Position numbers and translations under genes: made by a program
The notes under the pieces: model-generated
Told to the model about the DNA's origin: nothing
Databases searched by the model: none
Seen by the model: the letters and a program-made list of their open reading frames with translations, nothing else
NCBI RefSeq assembly: GCF_020447105.2
Contig: NZ_CP096184.1
Location: 2,046,001 to 2,110,000, forward strand
Direction of reading: 5' to 3'
Source of the DNA: Demequina sp. TMPB413
GTDB lineage: Bacteria; Actinomycetota; Actinomycetes; Actinomycetales; Demequinaceae
DNA: 64,000 nt
Part shown: in pieces, positions 1 through 9,100 of the stretch
Position numbering within the stretch: the stretch's first letter is position 1
Layout: every line of letters begins with the position of its first letter

Positions 1-2
1 CG

Positions 3-245
3 ATGCCAGAGCCCGCCTCCCACGGTTCGGCGTCCGAGGCCGCCATGGGCGAGGTCTCGGCCGTGTTGCTTAACCTTGAGCACACCATCAGCCGCGCCAA
101 GAACGGCCTCGCCAAGGTGCGTCGCGCGGGGGGCGAAAACAATGTGGAGTTGGCGCTGGAGTCCGCCATCAAGGAACTGACCGCTCAGCACAAGCGCCTC
201 ATGCAAGACACGTACTACGCGGGCGACGCCATCCGGTTGTTGTAG
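3..245 (+). CDS. Small helical hypothetical protein, possibly 5'-truncated by the window edge
   Basis: This frame gives 80 residues from an ATG at base 3, but it is still open at the window edge, so the gene may start further upstream. The middle and C-terminal parts are rich in Leu, Ala, Glu and Lys with regular hydrophobic spacing, which suggests a helical hairpin or coiled coil. There is no signal peptide, membrane segment or recognisable motif. I do not recognise the family. The 146 bases between its stop and the VapB45-like gene show no other gene. Confidence 0.5.
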   Translation: MPEPASHGSASEAAMGEVSAVLLNLEHTISRAKNGLAKVRRAGGENNVELALESAIKELTAQHKRLMQDTYYAGDAIRLL

Positions 246-391
246 TCCGGAACGCGACGGAGTGTGAGGAACCGAATCGGCATAGCGAGCGCCTCTCGCA
301 ACGTGGCGAAGCTCGCAGAACGCTACGCGCATCGCATGCGGGACAATGGAACGCCCGGGTGCGAAGATGTGAAGTGTAGGAAGGAGGCCTC

Positions 392-1102
392 ATGATGGCG
401 ATTCCAGAACAGTTGTCGACGCCTCTGTACACACTTACCGAGGCGGCACGCCTCGTGGGCATCCCGCCCGCGACGTTGCGGTCGTGGGCGCGAGGGCGCG
501 ACTTTCCCACGGCTTCGGGGGAGATACGCCACTCTGACGCGCTCGTGACGGATGCCGGCGCAGGCCCGGCAGGCTTCGCCACCATGCCTTTCGTAGGCCT
601 CGCCGAAGCGGCCTTCCTTGCCGCCGTCAAAGCCACTGGCGTACCGATGCAGCGCATCCGTCCCGCACTTGAGAAGTTGCGAGATGAGATGGGAGTCGAG
701 CACGCGCTCGCGAGCCAGATGCTCTATACGGACGGCGCCGAACTGCTACGAAGCGTCGGTCCCGCCTCGGGCGCTACTGATCGCGAGCTCGAACTCGTAG
801 TCGTGAGGACCGACCAAGGAGTATTCACCCCCGTGGTCCGCAACTTCCTCAACCACGTCCGATTCGGCCCGTCGGGATACGCAGAGTCAATCAGGCTGCC
901 CAAGTATGGGGAGGCCGAAGTCATAGTCGATCCACGGTTTGGTTTTGGTCAGCCAGTGCTAGAACGCAACGGTGTGCGCGTCGAGGACGTCCTCGATCGA
1001 TTCCACGCCGGAGAATCCATGGACGTCATCGCAGATGACTTCAACATGCCCCAGAGAACCGTCGAGCAACTGATTCGAGCGAGTTTGCCGATTGCCGCAT
1101 AG
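392..1102 (+). CDS. VapB45-like antitoxin (MerR-like HTH plus DUF433)
   Basis: Protein of 236 residues. The N-terminus (about residues 10-45, with TLTEAARLVGIPPATLRSWA) looks like a MerR-type winged helix that binds DNA. The C-terminus (about 175-232) has the DUF433 pattern, with conserved VIVDPRFGFGQPVLERNGVRV and a second helix-turn-helix ending in PQRTVEQLIRA. This order and length match the VapB45 antitoxin class of Mycobacterium tuberculosis, which neutralises a PIN-like RNase. The next gene starts inside this one with an 11-bp overlap, so the two are probably translationally coupled. The start ATG at 392 follows an AGGAGG-like site. Alternative: a stand-alone DUF433 regulator, unlikely given the partner. 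Confidence 0.85.
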   Translation: MMAIPEQLSTPLYTLTEAARLVGIPPATLRSWARGRDFPTASGEIRHSDALVTDAGAGPAGFATMPFVGLAEAAFLAAVKATGVPMQRIRPALEKLRDEMGVEHALASQMLYTDGAELLRSVGPASGATDRELELVVVRTDQGVFTPVVRNFLNHVRFGPSGYAESIRLPKYGEAEVIVDPRFGFGQPVLERNGVRVEDVLDRFHAGESMDVIADDFNMPQRTVEQLIRASLPIAA

Positions 1103-1484
1103 GTTCCTCATTGATCGCAACCTCGGCACGAAGGTGCTGCCGCGGGCCCTTCGAGGCGCGGGCTGGCAGGTCTCGACCCTCGCGGATGAGTTTGGAGAGG
1201 CTCGCGCGCAACAGGCGACCGACGAAGAATGGTTGCAGTATGCGGGCGAACGAGGACTCGCAGTTCTGATGAAGGACAAGCGCATTCGATACCGGCGTTC
1301 TGAACGCGAGACCCTCACGCGCTTCGAGGTGCGCGCATTCTGCCTGTCGCAAGGATCCCTCACCGGCGACCAGCAGTCTGCGGCGTTTCTGCGAGCGGAG
1401 TCGCGCATCATGCGGGCTTGCGAGGATGCCGGGCCGTTTCTCTATGTACTGACAGCTAGGGACATCCGGCGCGTTGAGCTCTAG
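1092..1484 (+). CDS. VapC45-like PIN-domain toxin
   Basis: Protein of 130 residues read from TTG 1092, overlapping the 3' end of the antitoxin gene. It starts with the PIN-like strand FLIDRNLG, where Asp8 is the expected first metal ligand, followed by an acidic helix (TDEEWLQYA) and the conserved core VLMKDKRIRYRR typical of the VapC45 group. The family is thought to cleave RNA when released from its antitoxin. The TTG start is inferred from the overlap and from where family homology begins. The stop codon TAG at 1482-1484 shares the bases CTAG with the stop of the convergent hipA. Confidence 0.82.
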   Translation: MPHRFLIDRNLGTKVLPRALRGAGWQVSTLADEFGEARAQQATDEEWLQYAGERGLAVLMKDKRIRYRRSERETLTRFEVRAFCLSQGSLTGDQQSAAFLRAESRIMRACEDAGPFLYVLTARDIRRVEL

Positions 1485-2734
1485 TCACGCAACTGTGTGA
1501 CCGTCGCCGCGCACAGGTGCTCGAGCCTGGGCATGAGGCGCTTGCTGAGGTCTGTCGCGCCCGTAGCGTCCAGCTGCTGCGAGAAGGCCACGGGGATAGT
1601 CTCGGCCTGGCGACGCACCTCGTCGCGGAGACGTTCCGTGTCCACACCCATGCCCTTCGCAAGCCGATCCCAATGCCTTCCGTGGACGGAGCCGAACACC
1701 CGTTTCCCGCCTAGCGACATGGCTGCCTGGTTGATTTCTGAGCCGGCGGCGGCGTCGTACGGCAACGCGGATGCCACGTCGTAGAGCGGCGTGATGCGCG
1801 TCAGACCCGGCGCGTGCATGATCGAGTAGTTCTTCGCATGGGCGTCTGGCGCCCCGATGAGATAGTTGAACACCAACGCCTGCGCGAACTCCCACACGTC
1901 CGCCTCGCCATCGGTGCAGTTGTCGCGCAGCAGGCGGGCGATGTCGGCGGCCGAGGGGCCGCCGCTTGCCTCGTACTTCTTGCGCGGATACACCGCGAGC
2001 GCCTGACACATGTCCTCTTGGTGGACACGCACGATGCTGCCGTCGCGCGCACGCCGACGGTCAAAGCGCGTCACCACGAGTGCGGGCTCGCCGTCAAACT
2101 CGCGATACTCGGTCTTGGCAGCGCGCAATCCCACCGCGCGGGCCGTCTGCATGGACAGGTGCTCCACTAACGCCTGATACGGATACTCGCCGATACCGGG
2201 CTTCACGATGTGCGTTGACGGGGCATCGCCTCGCACCTCAGCCCAACGCCCATCTGGCTGGCGCGTGAGGGTGAACTTGCTCTGCGCGCCCGCGAGGGAC
2301 CACCGCTCACCAGAGACGGCCCACTCGGAGGTCTCGCTACGCAGTTCACTCAGTCTTACACCGATGTCTGCATCTACAAGCGCGCGCACCTGCACGGTTC
2401 GAGCGGATATGCCCTCCGGCACGAAGCGTGCACCACCAGCGCAGTCAAGCCCCATATGCACGAGCAACGCAAAGGGATTCTGCGCGGAGACTCCGAACTC
2501 AGTCGCCCATCGCGAGCGAACCTCATTGCTGTCCGGCAGTAACCCCCACATGAACGGGGAGACACTCTTTCCTCGAAATCGGGCCCGACTGACGGGCATC
2601 GATAGCGAGAGCGGCGGCCGGCTCGCGTCTGCGGCGTAGTCGGAGTCATAGGCGAATGAGAGACGGCCGAAGTCGTCCTGGACCGCGGCACCGATCACCG
2701 CTCCATACAGTTCGACATTGAGGTGGTGTGCCAC
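1481..2734 (-). CDS. hipA: HipA-family serine/threonine kinase toxin
   Basis: Full-length HipA-like kinase of 417 residues with a GTG start at 2734. Visible family features: an N-terminal domain ending in FMWGLLPDSNEVRSRWA; the phosphate-binding loop with an autophosphorylatable serine (Ser146 in WSLAGAQSKF); a catalytic loop GAPDAHAKNYS (Asp297); and the metal-binding PLYDV (Asp319). HipA enzymes phosphorylate translation factors, classically GltX, and cause growth arrest unless held by HipB. The gene begins 2 bases after the hipB stop, so the pair is an operon. Catalytic residues look intact, so it should be active. The in vivo target cannot be told from sequence. Confidence 0.9.
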   Translation of the reverse strand: MAHHLNVELYGAVIGAAVQDDFGRLSFAYDSDYAADASRPPLSLSMPVSRARFRGKSVSPFMWGLLPDSNEVRSRWATEFGVSAQNPFALLVHMGLDCAGGARFVPEGISARTVQVRALVDADIGVRLSELRSETSEWAVSGERWSLAGAQSKFTLTRQPDGRWAEVRGDAPSTHIVKPGIGEYPYQALVEHLSMQTARAVGLRAAKTEYREFDGEPALVVTRFDRRRARDGSIVRVHQEDMCQALAVYPRKKYEASGGPSAADIARLLRDNCTDGEADVWEFAQALVFNYLIGAPDAHAKNYSIMHAPGLTRITPLYDVASALPYDAAAGSEINQAAMSLGGKRVFGSVHGRHWDRLAKGMGVDTERLRDEVRRQAETIPVAFSQQLDATGATDLSKRLMPRLEHLCAATVTQLRD

Positions 2735-2736
2735 GA

Positions 2737-3027
2737 CTACAGTTCCTCAGTTCCTTCGAGTATCGAAGGATCGAATCCTGCGCGCGTGCTCTGCTCAGGC
2801 AAGTCGCTCCCACGCGAACGCCTCGAGTTCAATGAGATTTCGAGGTCGAGAGCCTTGGCCGCTGCGATGAGTGTGGTCGCATCGATCCGCGCTCCAGACT
2901 CGAGCGCAACGACAGTCGCCCTACTGAGCCCCGCTTTTTCCGCGAGCGCCTTCTGAGTCAGACCCTGGCTCTCGCGCTCCGCGCGCAACGCGGCGCCGAA
3001 GGCGTGAAGTGTTCCGATTCCTCGCAT
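2737..3027 (-). CDS. hipB: HipB-like XRE antitoxin and autorepressor
   Basis: Protein of 96 residues with an XRE/Cro-type helix-turn-helix at about residues 8-65 (LRAERESQGLTQKALAEKAG then LSRATVVALESGARIDATTL). The C-terminal tail of about 25 residues is polar and probably disordered, as in other HipB proteins. It lies directly upstream of hipA with a 2-base gap. HipB proteins dimerise, bind HipA and repress their own operon through palindromes. Two copies of a palindrome with core CTTTGCGCAAAG lie 14-100 bases upstream of the start, so autoregulation is likely. Confidence 0.88.
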   Translation of the reverse strand: MRGIGTLHAFGAALRAERESQGLTQKALAEKAGLSRATVVALESGARIDATTLIAAAKALDLEISLNSRRSRGSDLPEQSTRAGFDPSILEGTEEL

Positions 3028-3040
3028 GATGTCAGCCTAC

Positions 3041-3062
3041 GTTTACTTTGCGCAAAGTCAAG
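3041..3062. promoter_or_regulatory. Probable HipB operator O1
   Basis: The core ACTTTGCGCAAAGT (3045-3058) is a perfect 14-bp palindrome just upstream of the hipB start. The same half-site (TGACTTTGCGCAA) recurs in operator O2, with centres 58 bp apart. HipB binding is inferred from position and symmetry. Confidence 0.65.
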
Positions 3063-3088
3063 CAACATCGACATTTGGCGAACTGCAT

Positions 3089-3130
3089 GTCAACTACAGT
3101 TGACTTTGCGCAATGTCAACTGTAGTTGAC
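3089..3130. promoter_or_regulatory. 42-bp nested palindrome, probable HipB operator O2
   Basis: Two 16-bp palindromes, GTCAACTACAGTTGAC (3089-3104) and GTCAACTGTAGTTGAC (3115-3130), are exact reverse complements of each other. They flank TTTGCGCAAT. The whole 42 bp is one inverted repeat with a single mismatched pair (3105/3114). The centre repeats the O1 core, while the outer arms are a second type of symmetric site. It may bind two HipB dimers, or HipB and another regulator, and could also control genes to the right. Confidence 0.6.
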
Positions 3131-3176
3131 ATGCCGCCCACAGTGCGGGTCGAGACCCCCAAGCTGCGGGGACGGT

Positions 3177-3398
3177 GTGGCTATCCTGCGGAACCGTGCG
3201 CACCCCGTCTCCGCCTTGATCATCGCCTTCGTCTTCGTCGTGATCATCGCCTTCGTCTTCGTCGTGATCATCGCCTTCGTCTTCGTCGTGATCATCGTCA
3301 TGATCCTCATCCTGATGCAGACGTTGATCTTCGAGGAGCCCCCACCCCGCGGGCGCCGTCGGCGTCGATACCTACTGGGGTCTTACCAGGCTCCCTAA
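3177..3398 (+). CDS. Possible small hydrophobic membrane protein with repeated AFVFVVII segments
   Basis: From GTG 3177, preceded by GCGGGGAC, the frame gives 73 residues. These are a short basic N-terminus, about 40 uninterrupted hydrophobic residues (13-52) built from three AFVFVVII repeats, and a Pro-rich, five-Arg C-terminus. The repeat comes from a 24-bp tandem DNA duplication in frame. A helix that long could be one tilted or two membrane passes with the basic ends in the cytoplasm. No family is recognised. The opposite strand has an open Lys/Thr-rich frame over the same repeat, so coding is uncertain. Confidence 0.3.
   Translation: MAILRNRAHPVSALIIAFVFVVIIAFVFVVIIAFVFVVIIVMILILMQTLIFEEPPPRGRRRRRYLLGSYQAP
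3217..3300. repeat. 24-bp tandem repeat, three full copies
   Basis: A 24-bp unit beginning TGATCATCGCCTTCG is repeated exactly at 3217-3240, 3241-3264 and 3265-3288, followed by a partial copy to about 3300. The length is a multiple of three, so copy-number change would keep the reading frame of the hydrophobic ORF. There are no spacers, so it is not CRISPR. Confidence 0.95.
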
Positions 3399-3417
3399 CA
3401 AACCCCTCGGGCCCCAT

Positions 3418-3446
3418 TTTACGAGGCGGGACCTTGGCCCTAGGCT
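3418..3446 (+). promoter_or_regulatory. acsA promoter, predicted leaderless transcript
   Basis: TTTACG (-35) and TAGGCT (-10, 3441-3446) are 17 bases apart. The -10 ends six bases before the acsA ATG, so transcription should start at or within a base of the start codon. Confidence 0.55.
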
Positions 3447-3452
3447 GGCCCC

Positions 3453-5483
3453 ATGGTCAAAGACGCCCATGTCCCTGGCGGCTACGCTCCGTCCCGCCAC
3501 ACCCTCGAGAACCTGCACACCGAGAAGCGGATCTTCCCGCCCCTGGTCAGCATGGCCGCGCACGCCAATGCGACCAGCTACGAGTACAAGAAGGCGCGCG
3601 CCGATCGCCTGCAGTACTGGCGCGAGGCCGCGCTACGCCTCGAATGGCACGAGCCCTTCAGCGAGATCCTCGACTGGTCCGACGCCCCCGTGGCCCGCTG
3701 GTTCCACGACGGCACCCTCAACGCGTGTGACAACGCGGTGGACCGTCACGTGCGCGAGGGCCGCGGCGACCGAGTCGCCTTCCACTTTGTGGGCGAGCCA
3801 GGCGACACCCAGACGCTCACCTACTCCGACATGCACGAGCGCGTCCAGAAGGCCGCGCGCGGCCTCGAGTCGATCGGCATCGGCAAGGGCGACAGGGTCG
3901 CCATCTACCTGCCCCAAATCCCAGAAGCCGTCGTGGCGATGCTCGCCTGCGCCCGCGTCGGCGCCATCCACTCGGTGGTCTTTGGTGGCTTCAGCGCGGA
4001 AAGCTTGCGCCAAAGGATTGACGACGCCGAGGCGAAGTTGGTCATCACGGCCGACGGTGGCAACCGGCGGGGCTCCCATCTCGCCTTGAAGCCCCTCGTG
4101 GACGAGGCCCTCGCGAGTCACGGCGAAGGCACCGCGCATCCAGGGCCCTGCGAGTCGGTCAAGCACGTACTCACAGTGAAGCGCACCGGACAGGACACCG
4201 CCTGGACCGAGGGGCGCGACGTGTGGTGGCACGACGTCGTGGACCCTCAACCGGCCGAGCACGAGCCCGTCTGGGTGGAGTCGGAGCACCCGCTGTTCAT
4301 CCTCTACACCTCTGGCACCACCGGCACCCCCAAGGGGCTCTATCACACCACCGGCGGCTACCTCACGGGAGTGGCACACACCCATCGGATCGTGTTCGAC
4401 ATCAAGCCGGAGACGGATGTCTACTGGTGCACGGCAGACGTGGGCTGGGTGACCGGCCACTCCTACATCGTCTACGGACCGATGATCAACGGCACCACCC
4501 AGGTGCTCTACGAGGGCACCCCCAACACTCCGCACGAGGGCCGCTGGTGGGAGATCGTCCAGGAGTACAAGGTCACCATCCTGTACACGGCGCCCACCGC
4601 GATTCGCACCTTCATGAAGTGGGGCGAGGCCATCCCCGGCCGGTATGACCTCAGCTCGCTGCGCCTGCTCGGCTCCGTGGGAGAGCCCATCAACCCCGAG
4701 GCCTGGATGTGGTACCGCCGGGTGATCGGGTACGACCGCTGCCCCATCGTCGACACGTGGTGGCAGACAGAGACCGGCTCCATCATGATCTCCCCCTTGC
4801 CTGGCGTCACGGGCACCAAACCAGGCTCCGCCATGACGGCCATCCCGGGGATTGCGATCGACGTGGTCGACGACGCTGGCTCGCCAGTGCGCAACGGCGA
4901 GGGCGGGTACTTGGTGGTCACCGAGCCGTGGCCGGCGATGCTACGCGGCATCTGGGGCGACCGTCACCGCTACCAGTCCACCTACTGGAATCACTTTGAC
5001 GGCATGTACTTTGCCGGCGACGGGGCCAAGAAGGACGTGGACGGAGACCTGTGGTTGCTGGGTCGCGTTGACGACGTCATGAACGTCTCCGGCCACCGCC
5101 TCACCACCACCGAGATTGAGCACGCGCTCGTGTCTCACCCGTGGGTCGCGGAGGCCGCAGTGGTGGGTGCGAACGATGAGATCACCGGCCAGGCAGTGGT
5201 CGCATTCGTCATCGTGCGCTCCGACGCGGCCGACGTGCCCACAGAGGGCGAGGCCGTCACCACCGCTCTGCGCGAGCACGTGCGCAAGCAGATAGGTCCG
5301 CTCGCCAAGCCGCGCGACATCCTGGTGGTGGCCGAGGTCCCCAAGACCCGCTCCGGAAAGATCATGCGCCGCTTGCTGCGCGACGTGGCGGAGAACCGTG
5401 TGGTGGGCGACGTGACCACGCTCGCCGACTCCTCCGTGATGGACGCGATCAAGGAAGGCCTGGCCGCGGGCAAGGCCGACTAG
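3453..5483 (+). CDS. acsA: Acetyl-CoA synthetase (AMP-forming)
   Basis: Enzyme of 676 residues, the usual length for Acs, which activates acetate with ATP to acetyl-AMP and then acetyl-CoA in the cytoplasm. Visible motifs: the AMP-binding loop YTSGTTGTPKG (about residue 285), the acetate/CoA-pocket segment VFGGFS, WWQTETGS (about 435), and the C-terminal catalytic loop KTRSGKIMRR with Lys636, the lysine whose acetylation switches Acs off. The start ATG 3453 sits six bases after a -10 box and has no ribosome binding site. A GNAT acetyltransferase follows 150 bp downstream on the same strand, and a Sir2 deacylase lies in the same window, both possible regulators of Lys636. Confidence 0.96.
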   Translation: MVKDAHVPGGYAPSRHTLENLHTEKRIFPPLVSMAAHANATSYEYKKARADRLQYWREAALRLEWHEPFSEILDWSDAPVARWFHDGTLNACDNAVDRHVREGRGDRVAFHFVGEPGDTQTLTYSDMHERVQKAARGLESIGIGKGDRVAIYLPQIPEAVVAMLACARVGAIHSVVFGGFSAESLRQRIDDAEAKLVITADGGNRRGSHLALKPLVDEALASHGEGTAHPGPCESVKHVLTVKRTGQDTAWTEGRDVWWHDVVDPQPAEHEPVWVESEHPLFILYTSGTTGTPKGLYHTTGGYLTGVAHTHRIVFDIKPETDVYWCTADVGWVTGHSYIVYGPMINGTTQVLYEGTPNTPHEGRWWEIVQEYKVTILYTAPTAIRTFMKWGEAIPGRYDLSSLRLLGSVGEPINPEAWMWYRRVIGYDRCPIVDTWWQTETGSIMISPLPGVTGTKPGSAMTAIPGIAIDVVDDAGSPVRNGEGGYLVVTEPWPAMLRGIWGDRHRYQSTYWNHFDGMYFAGDGAKKDVDGDLWLLGRVDDVMNVSGHRLTTTEIEHALVSHPWVAEAAVVGANDEITGQAVVAFVIVRSDAADVPTEGEAVTTALREHVRKQIGPLAKPRDILVVAEVPKTRSGKIMRRLLRDVAENRVVGDVTTLADSSVMDAIKEGLAAGKAD

Positions 5484-5498
5484 CTCGCGCGGTCCCGC

Positions 5499-5559
5499 CG
5501 CGCGCTATCCGCACACCCTGCGGGGCACTCACGCACCCTCCCGCGCGCTATCCGCACAC
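5499..5559. repeat. Intergenic GC-rich repeat copy A with flanking 18-bp direct repeat
   Basis: The core CTGCGGGGCACTCACGCACC (about 5518-5537) is the dispersed repeat also seen near 12232, 40454 and 44384. It is flanked by two exact copies of CGCGCGCTATCCGCACAC (5499-5516 and 5542-5559). The segment lies just after the acsA stop and may act as a 3'-end hairpin. Confidence 0.7.
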
Positions 5560-5631
5560 GACGCCCGGTCTTCTCGGTCGCACCAAGCGTGGTGTGCGGA
5601 CAGGGCGCAGCGCCGTGTGGAACATGGCGCC

Positions 5632-6117
5632 ATGCAAAACTTGGCCATGCGTATCGAGATCGAGAGCCCCTACGCGCCAGACATCGTCGCGCTCCTGGAG
5701 GAGCACCTCGCCGACATGCATCTCACCTCGCCGCCAGAGTCCGTCCACGCACTTGACGTGGCGAGGCTGGCCGCGCGTCACGTGACGTTCGTCGCCGCAC
5801 GGCGCCCAGACGGAGCCCTGCTCGGAGTGGGGGCTCTAGCGGCCCTCGGCGAGGCTCACTCGGAGATCAAGTCGATGAGGACCACGCCAGCGGCAAGGGG
5901 CAGAGGCGTCGCGGCAGCCGTCCTGACCCGCTTGCTCGACATCGCCAAAGAGCGCGGCGATATCCGCGTCAGCCTCGAGACCGGCTCGCAGGAGTTCTTC
6001 TCTCCCGCTCACCGGCTCTACGAGCGTCACGCCTTCGCCGAGTGCGAGCCCTTCGGCTCCTACGTCCGCGACCCGCACTCGAGATTCTTCACCCTCGACC
6101 TGACCCACCGCGCCTGA
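5632..6117 (+). CDS. GNAT-family N-acetyltransferase
   Basis: Single GNAT domain of 161 residues. The acetyl-CoA binding motif is visible as EIKSMRTTPAARGRGVAAAV (the R-x-x-G-x-G/A loop), followed by a helix and a C-terminal half with RLYERHAFAEC. It resembles the small YsnE-like acetyltransferases; the substrate is unknown. ATG 5632 is chosen because GAACAT (5620-5625) lies exactly six bases upstream, the same leaderless spacing as other genes here; GTG 5617 and ATG 5647 are alternatives. Its place after acsA allows, but does not prove, a role in acetylating Acs. Confidence 0.85.
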   Translation: MQNLAMRIEIESPYAPDIVALLEEHLADMHLTSPPESVHALDVARLAARHVTFVAARRPDGALLGVGALAALGEAHSEIKSMRTTPAARGRGVAAAVLTRLLDIAKERGDIRVSLETGSQEFFSPAHRLYERHAFAECEPFGSYVRDPHSRFFTLDLTHRA

Positions 6118-6149
6118 GGGTTCGCCCCCTAGCCGCTAGCCGCTAGCCG

Positions 6150-9100
6150 CTAGCCCAGCCGCCTGCGACCGCGCAGCACCAGCACCACGCCGCCAGCCAC
6201 CAGCACCAGCGCAAACAGCACCAGCGTCGTCCAGCCTGTCGCGCCCGTGAAGGCGAGCTCGCTGTCGTAGCTGTTGGTCAGGGTGACGGTGACCGTCCCT
6301 GCCGAGATGGGCACCGAGGCGCTCACCCTGGTGATCGGCGTGACGCCCTCGCCCGCGAAGGTCACGGTGCTGGCCGCGCCAGAGTCGGACTCCGTCAGCA
6401 CGCACTCGGAACCGACGGGCAGTCCCTCGACGAGCGCCGTGAACCCATCGGCGCGGGTCAAGTCAAGGCGGGCGTAGGCGCCCATGTTCAGCGGCGCTCC
6501 CTCCACCGTGCACGCGACGTCCACTGCAAACCGGCTCGGCGCAAGGTCGGCATAGACACCGGCGACCACCTTGTCGATCTGCAGGGCGCCCGTCATGAGG
6601 TGAATGCCCATGCGCGCCGGCGCGATCTTGCGATACGCGGTGGCGCCCGTGTCCAGGTACTTCACACCGAACTGGTTCCACGCGTACGTATCAGCAACCG
6701 GCACATCCACGCTCGCCCCGCTCGGGTCAGCGGCCGTCGCTGGCACGTTGGTGGTGCTGTACGTGACGTCTACGAAGGCACCAGGTGCCAGCAGGCCTGC
6801 GTCGGTACCGCCGAAGTCGAGCGAGATCCTGAACGCCGTCACCTGAGACCAGTCGTCGTCCGGCCCAGCAACCACCCATACCTCGCCGTTCTGCTCACAA
6901 GCGGCCTGGCCCTCAAGTCCTGCCCACGTGCCCGCGCAGGGGTTGAGCGATGACGTCACCTCGACCTGAATGTCGGTTCCCTCCGGCGCGACGATGTTGA
7001 GGTCGTCGAGCATCTGCGGCCGGTACATCGAGCCTCGGCTCGAGCCGGAGATCAGGTAGGTGTCTCCCCGCGCCGGCAAGGCGTCGAAGATGACCATCTC
7101 GTCCAAGCCTGTGGTGCCAGCGTTCTGTGCGCGCAGCACCCAGGCGTCGTCGCCGCCCATCACACTGTTGGCCGCACATGGAGCCCTGAAGTACGAGCCC
7201 CCAGTCGCCTCGAGAGAGGCCCTGCACTCTTGCTCGGGGTTGAGCGGGTTGGAGGCGCCTTCGATCGAGCCGCGCACGCCCTTCACCGTAAACAGGTTGG
7301 GGCCGACGCTGGGGGTGACATAGTCGGTCGTGCCACACGTGGTCGGGTCAGTAGCCCATGCCGACGTCGTGGAGCCCCCGCTGGCGATGTTGGCGCAGGA
7401 CGCGAGCGTCTCGGCAGTGGTGACCGTCATCTCGTTCGTGGCGCGATCGCCCGCGGCGAGGCCAGGCTGCACCTCAAGCATGATCCGCACCGAGAAGGTC
7501 TCGCCTGGCGCCATGGTGCGGTCACCGTCTGGCCACGTGAACACGAGTTCGTTGCCGGTCTGGGTCATGTCCGCCGGCTCCGGAAGCAAGCCGGAGGCAT
7601 CGGTCGTGTACACGGGGTCCGTGTCGCCGAGATAGACGAGCTGCGCAGGAAGCGTGTCCCGCAACTCGGTGATCGTCAGGTAGCCCGTGCCAGCGTTCCT
7701 GAACGTCACGTCCCACGGCACCGATTCGCCTGCGCTCGCGGTGTGGTTGCCGTCGTTGGCCAACTTGTTGACCTCGATGGCGTATGTCCCGGGGCTCAGG
7801 CCGATCTGCGCGCTCGCCGCGCGGACCACAGAGGACTCTCCGTTGAGGCGATCGCTGATGACCTCGACCGTGTTGTCAACGGAACCCGCAAGTACCACCG
7901 GCTCACCAGAGTCGCGGTATGTGTCCCGCAACTGCACGGTGAACGTCGACGACGTGCTCCACTGCTGCGCCGGCATGGTGCTGGAGAAGAAGCCAGCGTC
8001 GGCGCGGGAGAACGCGAGCCGCAGGCCCTGGACGTCCTCGTACTGGTCGGGGGGAACCGGAACCGTGGCGCCTGCGATCGGATGGGCCGCACTCGAAACC
8101 CACGTCATCGTGCCCGCTGGCCCAAACGGCCCGTAGACGGACACCACGACCTGATCGGAGCCAGCGGGGGGCGTGAGGTCTCCCAAGCCAGTGAAGGAGA
8201 ACTGGTTCCAGAAGTCGGGTGACGTGGACGCGTCATCAGTGAGGCGCACCTCGGCGGGCGGAAGGGAACTGACGGGCGCCTGGCCCTGGTTCGCGCCCAG
8301 CGTCACGGTGACGGGGTTGTTGCGCGTCGGCTCCGTCAGCGCAGCGGGAGAGATCGACTTCAGCGCGGCGACGTTGATGTCGCCACCCGTCAGCCTGGCG
8401 GAGGCTTCGTCAACATCGCCGACGGCGACACCGTCGCTGAGCACCGGGTCATAGGACTGCGCGAAGGCGCGGTTCGGCACCGTCAGCCGCTCGTTTGCGG
8501 CGACGGTCTGCGCCTCGCCACTCACACGCAGGTGGGTGCGCAAGCGAGTATCGAGCGAGACCCACAAGCGGTTGCCCCGGGAGATGCTGCCGCCATCCGC
8601 TACAGGGTCCGTGTCTTGGAAAGTCACGGAGACGCCGACGACGTCGCTCAGTTGGCCAGGGGTCATTGCGTTGACCTCGGCGGCGGTGTGGCTCGTGGTT
8701 GAGTATGAACCAGCGGCGTAACGCAACAGCCACACGGTGGAGGCGCCCAGGTCAACCTCCGCTGGGATCGACGCGCTGATGGTCACGCCCGTCAGGTCGA
8801 AGCGATCGAAGGGGTTGCCCTGACCAGACGTGGTGAGCCAGTCAACGCCAGGAGTGAAGGGATCGGCGAGCGCGCCGGCAGCCGTGGCTGGGCTCTCACA
8901 ATCTGCGATCGGGTCGGCGTCGGTGCACACCGGCGAGTCCATGACCCTCACGTAGGAGGCCTGCGACACCGAGTTGTTGTTGGCCTCGACGGCGAACCTC
9001 ACGGTGGGGTAGCTCAAGGCGGGAGTGCCCTCCATGGGCACGTAGATAAGAGACGAGGGATTCACCGCCTTGTCGACGGTCACGCCCGGTCCAGGGTTGG

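Noticed and set aside
3217..3300. CRISPR array
   Set aside because: The repeats are directly adjacent without spacers and there are no cas genes.
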